Origin: Mycobacterium arosiense ATCC BAA-1401 = DSM 45069
GTDB lineage: Bacteria; Actinomycetota; Actinomycetes; Mycobacteriales; Mycobacteriaceae
Length of the DNA: 41,910 nucleotides
Reading direction: 5' to 3'
Assembly: GCF_002086125.1 (NCBI RefSeq)
Contig: NZ_MVHG01000040.1
Span: forward strand, 1 to 41,910
The number at the start of each line of letters is the position of its first letter. The first letter of the stretch is position 1. The position numbers and the translations under genes were made by a program. Shown here piece by piece: positions 1 through 8,221 of the stretch. The notes beneath the pieces were generated by a model that made no database searches, was not told the DNA's origin, and saw only the letters and a list, made by a program, of their open reading frames with translations.

Positions 1-89
1 GCAGGCACGCCGCACACGCGCATTTTGAATGAGGCAACGAAGAGCCACTTCGCGCGCATAAAAGGCGAGTCAACGCGGCCGTGGCTTGC

Positions 90-95
90 TACTAT
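90..95 (+). promoter_or_regulatory. Putative -10 box, leaderless start of the DUF222 gene
   Basis: TACTAT fits the mycobacterial SigA -10 consensus TANNNT and ends 7 nt before the ATG at 103. That is the geometry of a leaderless mRNA, and it supports the start at 103 over the longer TTG reading from 25. No -35 was assigned. Confidence 0.45.
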
Positions 96-102
96 CGAAA
101 GT

Positions 103-1365
103 ATGTTCGAATCGCCGGAGGAAGCCGCGCTGCTGGAGCGAATCGCCGCGCAGGAGCGAGCCAAGTCGGCGGCCGCGGCCGACCAGGCGCGGGCGGCCGC
201 AGCCCTGGACGCGCTGCGTCGCGCGAACGAGGCGGCCGCCGGAATGCCGGTCGCCCAGCGCGGCCGCGGAGTAGCCAGCGAGATCGCCTTGGCGCGGCGG
301 GACTCCCCCGCCCGGGGCGGGAGACATCTCGGATTCGCGAAGGCGTTGGTTTACGAGATGCCCCACACCCTGGCGGCCCTCGAGAGCGGGCGGCTGTCCG
401 AATGGCGGGCCACGCTCATCGTTCGTGAGTCGGCCTGCCTGGACGTCGAGGACCGTCGCGCCCTGGATGCCGAACTGTGCGGCGACGAATCCTCGTTGGA
501 CGGGAAGGGCGACGCGCGAATCACCGCGGCCGCCCGGGCGATCGCCTACCGGCTCAATGCGCAGGCGGTGGTCGATCGTGCCGCCAAGGCCGAATCCGAA
601 CGCACAGTGACGATCCGGCCGGCTCCCGACACGATGACCTGGGTGACGGCATTACTGCCCGTAGCGCAGGGCGTCTCGGTCTACGCGGCGCTGAAGCGCA
701 CCGCCGACACCACTTTGGATCAACGCTCGCGTGGCCAGGTGATGGCTGACACGCTGGTTGAGCGGATTACCGGGCGACCCGCCGGCGTCGCTCAACCGAT
801 AGCGGTCAACCTGGTCATCTCCGACGAATCGCTGTTGGGTGGCGCACCAACCGCGGCGAACGTCGACGGGTACGGCCCGGTCCCCGCGGCGGTAGCCCGC
901 CACCTGGTGAACGGTGCAGTGATCGACTCCCGGTCCCGCGCCACGCTGCGCCGGCTCTACCGACATCCGCGTTCCGGGGCCCTGGTGGCGATGGAATCGC
1001 GGGCGCGGCGTTTCCCAAAGAGCCTGGCCGCCTTCATCGGGTTTCGCGATGGACGCTGTCGCACCCCGTACTGCGATGCCCCCATCCGCCACCGCGACCA
1101 CGCCAGTCCGTACCGTCGCGGCGGGTCGACGAGCGCGGCCAATGGGCTGGGCTTGTGTGAACGCTGCAACTACGTCAAGGAAGTGCCCGGCTGGCGCGTC
1201 GCGGCGGAAACGGACGAAAACGGTTCACATACAGCCGATTTCACCACGCCCACCGGCATGCACTATCGCTCCGGCGCGCCACCGGCGCCCGGGCCGTTCG
1301 GGGTGGAAGTCAGTGAGCTGGATACCGGGATCGGCGTCCGCCTGGCCGACCCGCACGCCGCATAG
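103..1365 (+). CDS. DUF222 / HNH endonuclease-signature protein (13E12 repeat family)
   Basis: This 420-residue protein belongs to the actinobacterial 13E12 repeat family. It has an N-terminal alanine/arginine-rich helical region, a central DUF222 domain and a C-terminal HNH module. The HNH part has CRTPYCDAP, then RHRDHASP with the central histidines, then NGLGLCERCN, so two Cys pairs could hold a zinc ion. Such proteins are present in many copies in mycobacteria; their cellular role is not settled and nuclease activity is inferred from the HNH signature. I chose ATG 103 because a -10 box lies just upstream; an in-frame TTG at 25 would add 26 residues of unlikely composition. The gene stands alone and is followed after 44 bp by a methyltransferase with its own predicted promoter. 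Confidence 0.85.
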   Translation: MFESPEEAALLERIAAQERAKSAAAADQARAAAALDALRRANEAAAGMPVAQRGRGVASEIALARRDSPARGGRHLGFAKALVYEMPHTLAALESGRLSEWRATLIVRESACLDVEDRRALDAELCGDESSLDGKGDARITAAARAIAYRLNAQAVVDRAAKAESERTVTIRPAPDTMTWVTALLPVAQGVSVYAALKRTADTTLDQRSRGQVMADTLVERITGRPAGVAQPIAVNLVISDESLLGGAPTAANVDGYGPVPAAVARHLVNGAVIDSRSRATLRRLYRHPRSGALVAMESRARRFPKSLAAFIGFRDGRCRTPYCDAPIRHRDHASPYRRGGSTSAANGLGLCERCNYVKEVPGWRVAAETDENGSHTADFTTPTGMHYRSGAPPAPGPFGVEVSELDTGIGVRLADPHAA

Positions 1366-1396
1366 CTGGATCCCGCCGCAACTCATTCGGCGGGTC

Positions 1397-1402
1397 TAAG
1401 CT
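1397..1402 (+). promoter_or_regulatory. Putative -10 box, leaderless start of the methyltransferase gene
   Basis: TAAGCT matches TANNNT and ends 7 nt before the GTG at 1410. No ribosome binding site lies in between, which fits a leaderless transcript. Confidence 0.4.
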
Positions 1403-1409
1403 GGCGAGA

Positions 1410-2069
1410 GTGACTTCGTCGTCTGGATTTTACGGCTTGCAGCACATGGACTTCGACGCGCTTTATCGCGGCGAGACCCCCGGGAAAGGCATCCCGCCAA
1501 TGGCCACACCGCCGTGGGATACCAAGGCGCCCAAGGACAGTGTCGTCGCATGGCACACCGGCGGCTGGGTGCATGGGGACGTCCTCGACATCGGCTGCGG
1601 TCTTGGCGACAACGCCATCTATCTTGCCAAGAACGGCTTCCGGGTAACCGGGCTGGACATCTCCCCGACCGCGTTGCGCACCGCCGAGCGGCGGGCCGCG
1701 GATGCGGGAGTGGACGTGACGTTTGCGGTGGCCGACTCGACCAAGCTCGCGGGCTACGCCAACGCCTTCGACACCGTCGTCGACAGCGGCATGTTCCACT
1801 GCCTCGACGAAGAGGGCAAGCGCAACTATGCCGCCGCGGCCCATCGGGCGACCAGGCCCGGCGCCACCCTGTTGATCAGCTGTTTCTCCGACGCGAACCC
1901 GACCGACCCGCAGTGGCCTCGGCCCGCGGTCTCCGAGCAGACGTTGCGCGAGGTCCTCGGCGGCGCGGGTTGGGACATCGAGTCACTAGAGCCGGCCACC
2001 ATGCGCCGCGAATTGGACGGCAATCAGGTCGAAATGGAGTTTTGGTACGTCCGCGCGCAGCGGCACTAG
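1410..2069 (+). CDS. Class I SAM-dependent methyltransferase
   Basis: This 219-residue protein has a Rossmann methyltransferase core. Motif I is VLDIGCGLGDNA near residues 54-65, the second strand is FRVTGLDISPTAL, and an acidic motif VDSGMFHCLDE follows. The N-terminal MDFDALYRGETPGKG pattern is common in mycobacterial proteins annotated as thiopurine or type-11 methyltransferases. The substrate cannot be read from the sequence; a small molecule is more likely than nucleic acid, since no RNA- or DNA-binding domain is present. The GTG start is supported by a -10 box 7 nt upstream; an in-frame ATG at 1446 is the alternative. It is probably transcribed alone, because the next gene also has its own predicted promoter. 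Confidence 0.85.
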   Translation: MTSSSGFYGLQHMDFDALYRGETPGKGIPPMATPPWDTKAPKDSVVAWHTGGWVHGDVLDIGCGLGDNAIYLAKNGFRVTGLDISPTALRTAERRAADAGVDVTFAVADSTKLAGYANAFDTVVDSGMFHCLDEEGKRNYAAAAHRATRPGATLLISCFSDANPTDPQWPRPAVSEQTLREVLGGAGWDIESLEPATMRRELDGNQVEMEFWYVRAQRH

Positions 2070-2109
2070 CTTACTAGCGACCGAATCTGAGAACCCCCGG
2101 CCGGACCGC

Positions 2110-2115
2110 TACCCT
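2110..2115 (+). promoter_or_regulatory. Putative -10 box, leaderless start of the serine hydrolase gene
   Basis: TACCCT fits TANNNT and ends 6 nt before the GTG at 2122, placing the predicted transcription start at the start codon. Confidence 0.4.
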
Positions 2116-2121
2116 GACCAG

Positions 2122-3336
2122 GTGAATCGCTCGACCCTCAACGGCAATGCCGCCTCGATCCGCGAGGTGTGCGACGCCGGCCTGCTCGCCGGCGCGGTCA
2201 CCATGGTCTGGCAGCGCGGAGAACTGCTGCAGGTCAACGAGATCGGCTACCGCGACGTGGATGCGGGCCTGCCGATGCAGCGCGACACGCTGTTTCGCAT
2301 CGCGTCGATGACCAAACCGGTGACGGTCGCAACGGTGATGAGCCTGGTCGACGAGGGCAAGCTGGCGCTGAAAGATCCCGTCACCCGCTGGGCGCCCGAA
2401 CTGGCCGGCGTGCGGGTACTCGACGATCCGCACGGCCCGCTGGACCGCACCCACCCGGTGAACCGCGTCATCTTGATCGAGGATCTGCTCACCCACACCA
2501 GCGGGCTGGCCTACGGCTTCTCGGTGTCCGGGCCGATCGCCAAGGCCTATATGCGCCTGCCGTTCAACCAGGGCCCGGACGCCTGGTTGGCCGAACTGGC
2601 CAAGCTGCCGCTGGTGCATCAGCCCGGCGACCGGGTCACCTACAGCCATTCCATCGACCTGCTGGGCGTCATCGCCGCCCGCGTCGAGGACAAGCCGTTT
2701 TACCGGGTGCTCGACGAACGGATCCTGGGCCCCGCGGGCATGACGGACACCGGGTTCTTCGTCTCCCCCGACGCGCGGCGGCGCGCCGCGACCATGTATC
2801 GCCTCGACGAGCACAGCCGGCTGCATCACGGCGTGATGGGTCCGCCGCACATCACCCCGCCCTCGTTCTGCAACGCCGGCGGTGGATTGTGGTCCAGCGC
2901 CGACGATTACCTCCGGTTCGTCCGGATGTTGCTCGGCGACGGCACACTCGACGGCGTGCGGGTGCTCTCGGAAGAGTCCGTCCGGCTGATGCGGACCGAC
3001 CGGCTCACCGACGAACAGAAGCGGCACAACTTCCTGGGCGCACCGTATTGGGTGGGCCGCGGCTTCGGGCTGAACCTGTCCGTGGTGACCGATCCGGCCA
3101 AGAGCACACCGCTTTTCGGGCCGGGCGGCCTCGGCACGTTCAGCTGGCCCGGCGCCTACGGGACCTGGTGGCAGGCCGACCCCGACGCGGACCTGATCCT
3201 GCTCTACCTGATCCAGAACCTGCCGGACCTGACCGTCGATGCGGCCACGGCCGTCGCCGGCAACACGTCGCTGGCCAAACTCCGCACGGCACAACCACGA
3301 TTCGTCCGCAACACCTATCGCGCCCTCGGTCGTTAA
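2122..3336 (+). CDS. Serine hydrolase of the beta-lactamase / class C family (LipL/EstB-like esterase)
   Basis: This 404-residue protein has the serine beta-lactamase/DD-peptidase fold. The nucleophile motif SxxK is S62-M-T-K65 within FRIASMTKPVT. The second motif is Y174-S-H, the tyrosine motif found in EstB-type esterases in place of YxN. The third region is GAYGTWW near residue 350. Mycobacteria carry many of these (LipD, LipL, LipP and others), mostly esterases rather than true beta-lactamases. I see no signal peptide, so it is predicted to be cytoplasmic, which argues against a cell-wall or antibiotic-resistance role. GTG 2122 has a -10 box 6 nt upstream. The GNAT gene begins 12 bp downstream and may be partly co-transcribed. 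Confidence 0.87.
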   Translation: MNRSTLNGNAASIREVCDAGLLAGAVTMVWQRGELLQVNEIGYRDVDAGLPMQRDTLFRIASMTKPVTVATVMSLVDEGKLALKDPVTRWAPELAGVRVLDDPHGPLDRTHPVNRVILIEDLLTHTSGLAYGFSVSGPIAKAYMRLPFNQGPDAWLAELAKLPLVHQPGDRVTYSHSIDLLGVIAARVEDKPFYRVLDERILGPAGMTDTGFFVSPDARRRAATMYRLDEHSRLHHGVMGPPHITPPSFCNAGGGLWSSADDYLRFVRMLLGDGTLDGVRVLSEESVRLMRTDRLTDEQKRHNFLGAPYWVGRGFGLNLSVVTDPAKSTPLFGPGGLGTFSWPGAYGTWWQADPDADLILLYLIQNLPDLTVDAATAVAGNTSLAKLRTAQPRFVRNTYRALGR

Positions 3337-3348
3337 AGTCACATCGCG

Positions 3349-3888
3349 ATGCCCGAATACCCGCCCGACCGCATCAGCGGGCCAAGGCTGTCACTGCGCC
3401 CGCCCACGCTCGACGACGCCGGCGCGCTGTTCCAGCGGGTTGCCCGCGATCCCCAGGTCACCAAGTACCTGCTGTGGGCGCCGCACCCCGACGTGGCCGC
3501 CACGCGGCGCGTGATCACCGAGAAGTTGAACACCAGCGCGGACGAGAAGACCTGGGTCATCGAGTCGCGGCACCGCGGCGAGGTGATCGGCCTGGCCAGC
3601 TGCCGGCGCACCGCGCCGCACTCGGTCGAGGTGGGCTACTGCCTGGGCCGACGCTGGTGGGGCAAGGGATTGATGTCCGAGGTGCTCGGCATGTTGCTCG
3701 CCGCCCTCGACGCCGACCGCGAGGTGTATCGGGTGTGGGCCACCTGCAGCGTGGACAACACGCGCTCGGCGCGGCTGCTCGAGCACGCCGGCTTCTTCTT
3801 GGAGGGGCGGTTGGCCCGGCACGCGGTCTACCCGACCATGGGGCCCGAGCCGCAGGACAGCCTGCTGTACGCCAAGATTCTGCGCTGA
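3349..3888 (+). CDS. GNAT N-acetyltransferase, RimJ/RimL type
   Basis: This 179-residue protein is a GNAT-fold acetyltransferase. The acetyl-CoA loop is YCLGRRWWGKGLMSE (motif A, R-x-x-G-x-G type), followed by the NTRSARLLEHAGF motif typical of the RimJ/RimL branch. These enzymes acetylate N-terminal or small-molecule amines; the acceptor here is unknown. The start is ATG 3349, 12 bp after the upstream hydrolase stop. TAAAGT at 3334-3339 overlaps that stop codon and could be a -10 box, at a slightly long 9-nt spacing. Its TGA ends directly against the stop of the convergent flavoprotein gene, with no spacer. Confidence 0.87.
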   Translation: MPEYPPDRISGPRLSLRPPTLDDAGALFQRVARDPQVTKYLLWAPHPDVAATRRVITEKLNTSADEKTWVIESRHRGEVIGLASCRRTAPHSVEVGYCLGRRWWGKGLMSEVLGMLLAALDADREVYRVWATCSVDNTRSARLLEHAGFFLEGRLARHAVYPTMGPEPQDSLLYAKILR

Positions 3889-6603
3889 TTAGCTTTGCCG
3901 CACCGCGCCGTCGAGTTCGAGCGCGCGGCGCGCGTAGGCCCGCACGTCGGCGTCGCCGTCCTTGAGCGCGATTCCCAGCGCGTCCCGGGCGGCGGGCTCG
4001 CCGGCCCACCGGGTCAGGGACAGGACGGCCGCCTTGCGCACGTCCAGATGGGCGTCGGCGAGCGCCTCGGACAGCTGCGGAACCGCGAAGTCGGCCGGCG
4101 CGCCGGCCAGCGCGCGCGCCGCGCCTTCCCGCACCTGCCAGGCCGGCACCCGCAACGCCTGCTTTATGGCGGCGTAATCCTGTTCGCCGCAACCCAATTG
4201 GCCCAGCGCGGCCAGCGCGGCCGCGCGCACCAGTGGATCGGAGTCGGCGACGAGCCGACGCACGGCCTCGCCGGCCGGTACCGACGCCCCCCTCAGGGTC
4301 GCCAGCGCGGCCGCCGCCGCGATGCGGACCTCCCGGTTCTCGTCGTCGGCCGCGGCGACGACGCCCGCCACGTCGTCGACGGACACCAGCGCGCGCACCG
4401 CCTCGATGCGCACCCGATGATCGACGTCGGCGAGGGCGCGGCGGTATTGCGCGGCGTCGCCGGCCCGGCGGGCGGCCAGCACGTACACCGACGCCGCCCG
4501 CACCACCCGATCGCCCGAATCCAGGTGCTCCCGCACGCTTTCCGGCTCGGGCAGCACCTCGACCAGCTCGCGGATGCCGTCGGCGCTGGTGAGTCGGACT
4601 CCCGCGTCGTCGTCGTTCAGCGCGGCCACCAGTGCCGGCGCATACCCGTCGGGGATGTGCTCGGTCAGCGTCGACACCGCCGTGCGGCGCACCCCGGGAT
4701 CCGCGTCCGCCAGGTAGGGCCCCAGGTCGGCGATCGTGGGCTCCTCGAGCGCCAGCACCTCGGCGATACGGGGCGAGGGCGGTTCGAATGCCGTGGTGGA
4801 CGGGGTGATTCGGGACACCGCGGTGGCCGGCGCCTGGCCGCCGACCAGCGGCGGCTGCTCCACCGGGTACACGGTCTGGTCGGCGGGCGGCAGCCCGTCC
4901 AGTTCCGGGACGGGCACGAAATAGGGCGCAACCGGCCGCTTGAGGAACACCATCTCGCCGCTGTCGTCCTTGCGCAGGTTGAGGTGATAGCCCCATTGGT
5001 TGTCGTCACGGCCCGGCAGGTCGGCGCGATCGTGGTACAGCCCCCAGCGCGATTCGGTGCGGGTGTGCGACGAGCGGGCGGCCATCTCGGCGCAGTCCCG
5101 GATGAATGACACCTCGACCGCGCGCATCAGCTCGTGCGGATTGCGGGCGCCCATCTCGGCGATCTCGGCGCTCATGCGCTCGAAGGTGCGGATGGCCAGT
5201 GACAGCTTGGCCCCGGTTTTGGGGGGCGCGACGTAGTCGTTGACGAAGCGGCGCAGCTTGTATTCGACCTGGGGCTGCGGCGGGCCGTCCGGATGGCGCA
5301 GCGGCCGGTAGATCAGCTCGTGCGCCTCACGCACCTGGTGTTCCGGAAGGCGTTGCGGCGCAGCAACTTCAGCGAGCGTCGAGGCGGCGTGTGTGCCGGC
5401 CAGATCGCCGAAGACGAACGCCCCGATCATGTAGTTGTGCGGGACGCAGGCCATGTCGCCGGCGGCGTACAGCCCGGGCACCGTGGTGCGCGCGTGCTCG
5501 TCGACCCACACCCCGGAGGCGGAATGCCCGCTACACAAACCGATTTCGGAGATGTGCATCTCGATGTCATGGGTGCGGTAGTCATGACCGCGGTTGGCGT
5601 GGAAGGTGCCCCGGGTCGGCCGTTCGGTGGTGTGCAGGATGTTCTCCAGCGCGGTGAGCGTCTCGTCGGGCAGGTGCGACACCTTGAGATAGATGGGTCC
5701 GCGCGCGGAGTCGATCTCCCTTTTGACCTCGGCCATCATTTGGCCCGACCAGTAGTCGGAGTCGACGAACCGCTCGCCGTGGGCGTTGACCTGATAGCCA
5801 CCAAAGGGATTCGCCACGTACGCACAGGCCGGGCCGTTGTAGTCCTTGATCAGCGGGTTGACCTGGAAGCACTCGATGCCGGACAGCTCCGCGCCCGCGT
5901 GGTAGGCCATCGAGTAGCCGTCACCGGCGTTCGTCGGGTTCTCGTAGGTGCCGTACAGGTAACCCGAGGCGGGCAGGCCGAGCCGGCCGCACGCGCCGGT
6001 GGCCAGGATGACCGCCTTGGCGCCGACCGTGACGAATTCGCCGGTGCGGGTGTTCAGCGCCGCCGCGCCGACCGCACGCCCGCCGTCCACCAGCACCCGG
6101 ACCGGCATCAGCCGGTTCTCGATCTGGATCTTCTCGCGCATCGATCGCTGCCGCAGCACGCGATACAGCGCCTTCTTGACGTCCTTGCCTTCGGGCATCG
6201 GCAGCACGTAGGAACCCGAGCGGTGCACCCGGCGCACCGCGTATTCACCGCGGGAGTCCTTCTCGAACTTCACGCCGTAGCGCTCCAGCCGCTGCACCAT
6301 CGCGAAGCCGCGGGTGACGGTCTGATACACCGTGCGCTGGTTGACGATTCCGTCGTTGGCGCGGGTGATCTCGGCGACGTAGTCCTCGGGCTCGGCCTTG
6401 CCCGGGATCACCGCGTTGTTCACCCCGTCCATGCCCATCGCCAGCGCACCGGAGTGGCGCACGTGGGCCTTCTCCAGCAGCAGCACCCGCGCGCCGTGCT
6501 CGGCGGCCGACAGCGCGGCCATGGTACCCGCGGTGCCGCCACCGATGACCAGCACGTCACAGTCGAGCCGGGTCGGGGCCGCCGGGTCGGGAATCTGCAT
6601 CAT
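3889..6603 (-). CDS. FrdA/AprA-like FAD flavoprotein fused to C-terminal HEAT repeats
   Basis: This 904-residue protein starts with an FAD-binding Rossmann fold (VIGGGTAGTMAAL, residues about 19-31) and continues as a fumarate reductase/succinate dehydrogenase-type flavoprotein. GLYAAGDMACVPHNYMIGA matches the FAD-binding loop of AprA/FrdA proteins. The C-terminal helical domain has the usual TESRWGLYHDRADLPGRDD signature. The fumarate-reductase active-site segment is not conserved (GHSASGVWVD occupies that place), so fumarate is an unlikely substrate. From about residue 620 there are nine HEAT units with core VRxxAxxxL. It is the last gene of the operon: its ATG overlaps the ATPase stop as ATGA, so the two are translationally coupled. 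The partner is probably the ferredoxin at 9632. There is no signal peptide. The substrate is unknown. Confidence 0.85.
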   Translation of the reverse strand: MMQIPDPAAPTRLDCDVLVIGGGTAGTMAALSAAEHGARVLLLEKAHVRHSGALAMGMDGVNNAVIPGKAEPEDYVAEITRANDGIVNQRTVYQTVTRGFAMVQRLERYGVKFEKDSRGEYAVRRVHRSGSYVLPMPEGKDVKKALYRVLRQRSMREKIQIENRLMPVRVLVDGGRAVGAAALNTRTGEFVTVGAKAVILATGACGRLGLPASGYLYGTYENPTNAGDGYSMAYHAGAELSGIECFQVNPLIKDYNGPACAYVANPFGGYQVNAHGERFVDSDYWSGQMMAEVKREIDSARGPIYLKVSHLPDETLTALENILHTTERPTRGTFHANRGHDYRTHDIEMHISEIGLCSGHSASGVWVDEHARTTVPGLYAAGDMACVPHNYMIGAFVFGDLAGTHAASTLAEVAAPQRLPEHQVREAHELIYRPLRHPDGPPQPQVEYKLRRFVNDYVAPPKTGAKLSLAIRTFERMSAEIAEMGARNPHELMRAVEVSFIRDCAEMAARSSHTRTESRWGLYHDRADLPGRDDNQWGYHLNLRKDDSGEMVFLKRPVAPYFVPVPELDGLPPADQTVYPVEQPPLVGGQAPATAVSRITPSTTAFEPPSPRIAEVLALEEPTIADLGPYLADADPGVRRTAVSTLTEHIPDGYAPALVAALNDDDAGVRLTSADGIRELVEVLPEPESVREHLDSGDRVVRAASVYVLAARRAGDAAQYRRALADVDHRVRIEAVRALVSVDDVAGVVAAADDENREVRIAAAAALATLRGASVPAGEAVRRLVADSDPLVRAAALAALGQLGCGEQDYAAIKQALRVPAWQVREGAARALAGAPADFAVPQLSEALADAHLDVRKAAVLSLTRWAGEPAARDALGIALKDGDADVRAYARRALELDGAVRQS

Positions 6604-7352
6604 GCCGCCACCGCCGAGTGATCAAGTGCCGCAATGACTTCGGCCCGCAGCGCGGGGCGCTGCCGATCGACGCGGGGCTCCGGCACGTCGATCAGGGTGC
6701 GCAGCGGCTGACCGGCCTTGCCCAGCACCGCGATGCGATCGCCCAGCAGCAGCGCCTCGTCGACATCGTGGGTGACGAAGACGATCGTCGTGGGATGGGC
6801 ACGCCAGGTGTCGATCAGTAAGCGCTGCATGGCCGTGCGGGTCTGGGTGTCCAGCGCGCCGAACGGCTCGTCCATCATCACCGCGCGCGGCGCGCCGGCC
6901 AGCCCGCGGGCCAGCTGGACGCGCTGGCGCATGCCGCCGGACAGGCTCTTGGGCAGATAGTCACCGAAACCGGTCAGCCCCAGCTCGGCGATCCAGCGGT
7001 CCGCCTCGGCGCGCCGGCCGGCCCGGGGGACACCGCGTAGCCGCAGGGCCAGCTCGATGTTGGAGCGCACGGTGCGCCAGGGCAGCAGCGCGTTGTCCTG
7101 GAACACCATGCCCCGGTCGCCCGAGGTGGTCGTCACCTCGTCGCCGTCGGCCACGATCCGGCCCTCGTCCGGCCGCAGCAGGCCCGCCAGGGCCCGCAGC
7201 ACCGTCGACTTGCCGCAACCCGAGGGACCGGTGAGCACCAGAATCTCCCCGGGGCGCGCCGTCAGGCTAAGCCCGTCGATCACCGGTTCTCCGGTGTAGG
7301 ACAGGCGAACTCGATCCAGTTCCAGACTCACTCCGGCATGTTTGACAGTCAT
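6600..7352 (-). CDS. ABC transporter ATPase, NitT/TauT (sulfonate/nitrate/taurine) family
   Basis: This 250-residue protein is a complete ABC ATPase. It has Walker A GPSGCGKST near residue 41, Q-loop MVFQDNALLPW, signature LSGGMRQR, Walker B AVMMDEPFGALD and switch histidine FVTHDVDEA. The Q-loop and D-loop style is that of SsuB/TauB/NrtD transporters. It would energize the permease encoded just upstream at the inner membrane. Its ATG overlaps the permease stop by 4 bp (ATGA), and its own stop overlaps the flavoprotein start in the same way. An open frame extends further 5' but lacks family similarity, so the ATG at 7352 is preferred. Confidence 0.93.
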   Translation of the reverse strand: MTVKHAGVSLELDRVRLSYTGEPVIDGLSLTARPGEILVLTGPSGCGKSTVLRALAGLLRPDEGRIVADGDEVTTTSGDRGMVFQDNALLPWRTVRSNIELALRLRGVPRAGRRAEADRWIAELGLTGFGDYLPKSLSGGMRQRVQLARGLAGAPRAVMMDEPFGALDTQTRTAMQRLLIDTWRAHPTTIVFVTHDVDEALLLGDRIAVLGKAGQPLRTLIDVPEPRVDRQRPALRAEVIAALDHSAVAA

Positions 7353-8221
7353 CGCTGTTCCTCCTCCGCGCGCGGCAGCCAACTGGTCACCCGACGGCCC
7401 ACCACCTCGACGGCCGCCGCCGTCGCGAAACCCAGCACGCCGATGGTGATGATGCCGACGAACACCTGGGGATAGGCCAGCACGGTGTAGTCCTGCCAGG
7501 TGCGATAGCCGATCCCGAGCCGGCCGGAGATCATCTCGGCGGAGATCACGCAGATCCACGCCACGCCCATGCCGACCGACAAGCCACCGAACACCCCCGG
7601 CAGGATGCCGGGCAACACCACCTGCTTCAGCACATCGGCCCGTCCGCCGCCCAGGGTGCGCACCGAGTCCTCCCACAGTGTGGGCAGCGCGCGCACCGCG
7701 TGCCGCGTGCTGACCAAAATCGGGAAGTAGGCCGCGAGGAAGGTGATGAACACGATGCCGGCCTCGTCGGTGGGGAACAGCAGGATCGCCACGGGCACCA
7801 TCGCGATGGCGGGGACGGGCCTGACCAACTCCGTCAGCGGGCCGAAGGTGTTGGCGAACAACCGGGATCGGCCCAGCAGCACGCCCGTCGCCACACCGAC
7901 CACGGCGGCCAACCCGAAGCCGGTGAGGATGCGGATCAGCGACTGGGCCAGGTCAAGCCAGTACTCGCCCGTCTGCAGCCGGCGTCCCAGCGCGTGCACG
8001 ATCTCGGTGACGGTGGGCAGCGTGTCGAAGCGCAGCAGCAGCCGGACCTTGTCGGCGGTGAGCAGTTGCCACAGCCCGATCGCGGCGACCACCGACGCGA
8101 GCCGCAGCAGCCGCCACTGCCACGGCGAGCCGGTGCGCCGGGGAGTGGCCGCCGCCGGGACCGCGTCGACGACTTGCGCGGACACCGTGGCTGCCGGGTC
8201 GCCGGTCAGATAGGCAGTCAT
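7349..8221 (-). CDS. ABC transporter permease, NitT/TauT family
   Basis: This 290-residue protein is an inner-membrane permease with about six hydrophobic segments, the first near residues 40-60. The cytoplasmic EAA loop, which contacts the ATPase, is seen as TLGGGRADVLKQVVLPGILPG. It resembles SsuC/TauC. The ATG at 8221 overlaps the TGA of the lipoprotein gene (ATGA), which fixes the start; a longer in-frame reading to 8362 has no membrane or family character. With the neighbouring ATPase and lipoprotein it forms a complete importer. Confidence 0.93.
   Translation of the reverse strand: MTAYLTGDPAATVSAQVVDAVPAAATPRRTGSPWQWRLLRLASVVAAIGLWQLLTADKVRLLLRFDTLPTVTEIVHALGRRLQTGEYWLDLAQSLIRILTGFGLAAVVGVATGVLLGRSRLFANTFGPLTELVRPVPAIAMVPVAILLFPTDEAGIVFITFLAAYFPILVSTRHAVRALPTLWEDSVRTLGGGRADVLKQVVLPGILPGVFGGLSVGMGVAWICVISAEMISGRLGIGYRTWQDYTVLAYPQVFVGIITIGVLGFATAAAVEVVGRRVTSWLPRAEEEQR

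Noticed and set aside
1..102. Upstream extension of the DUF222 protein to TTG 25
   Set aside because: The -10 box at 90-95 favours ATG 103, and the extra 26 residues show no family similarity.
2074..3342. 422-residue open frame on the minus strand
   Set aside because: Antisense to the well-supported serine hydrolase; composition is a GC-rich shadow with no domain.
3557..4996. 479-residue minus-strand frame overlapping the flavoprotein gene
   Set aside because: Arg/Gly/Ala low-complexity translation in a different frame from the HEAT repeat region, which is clearly coding.
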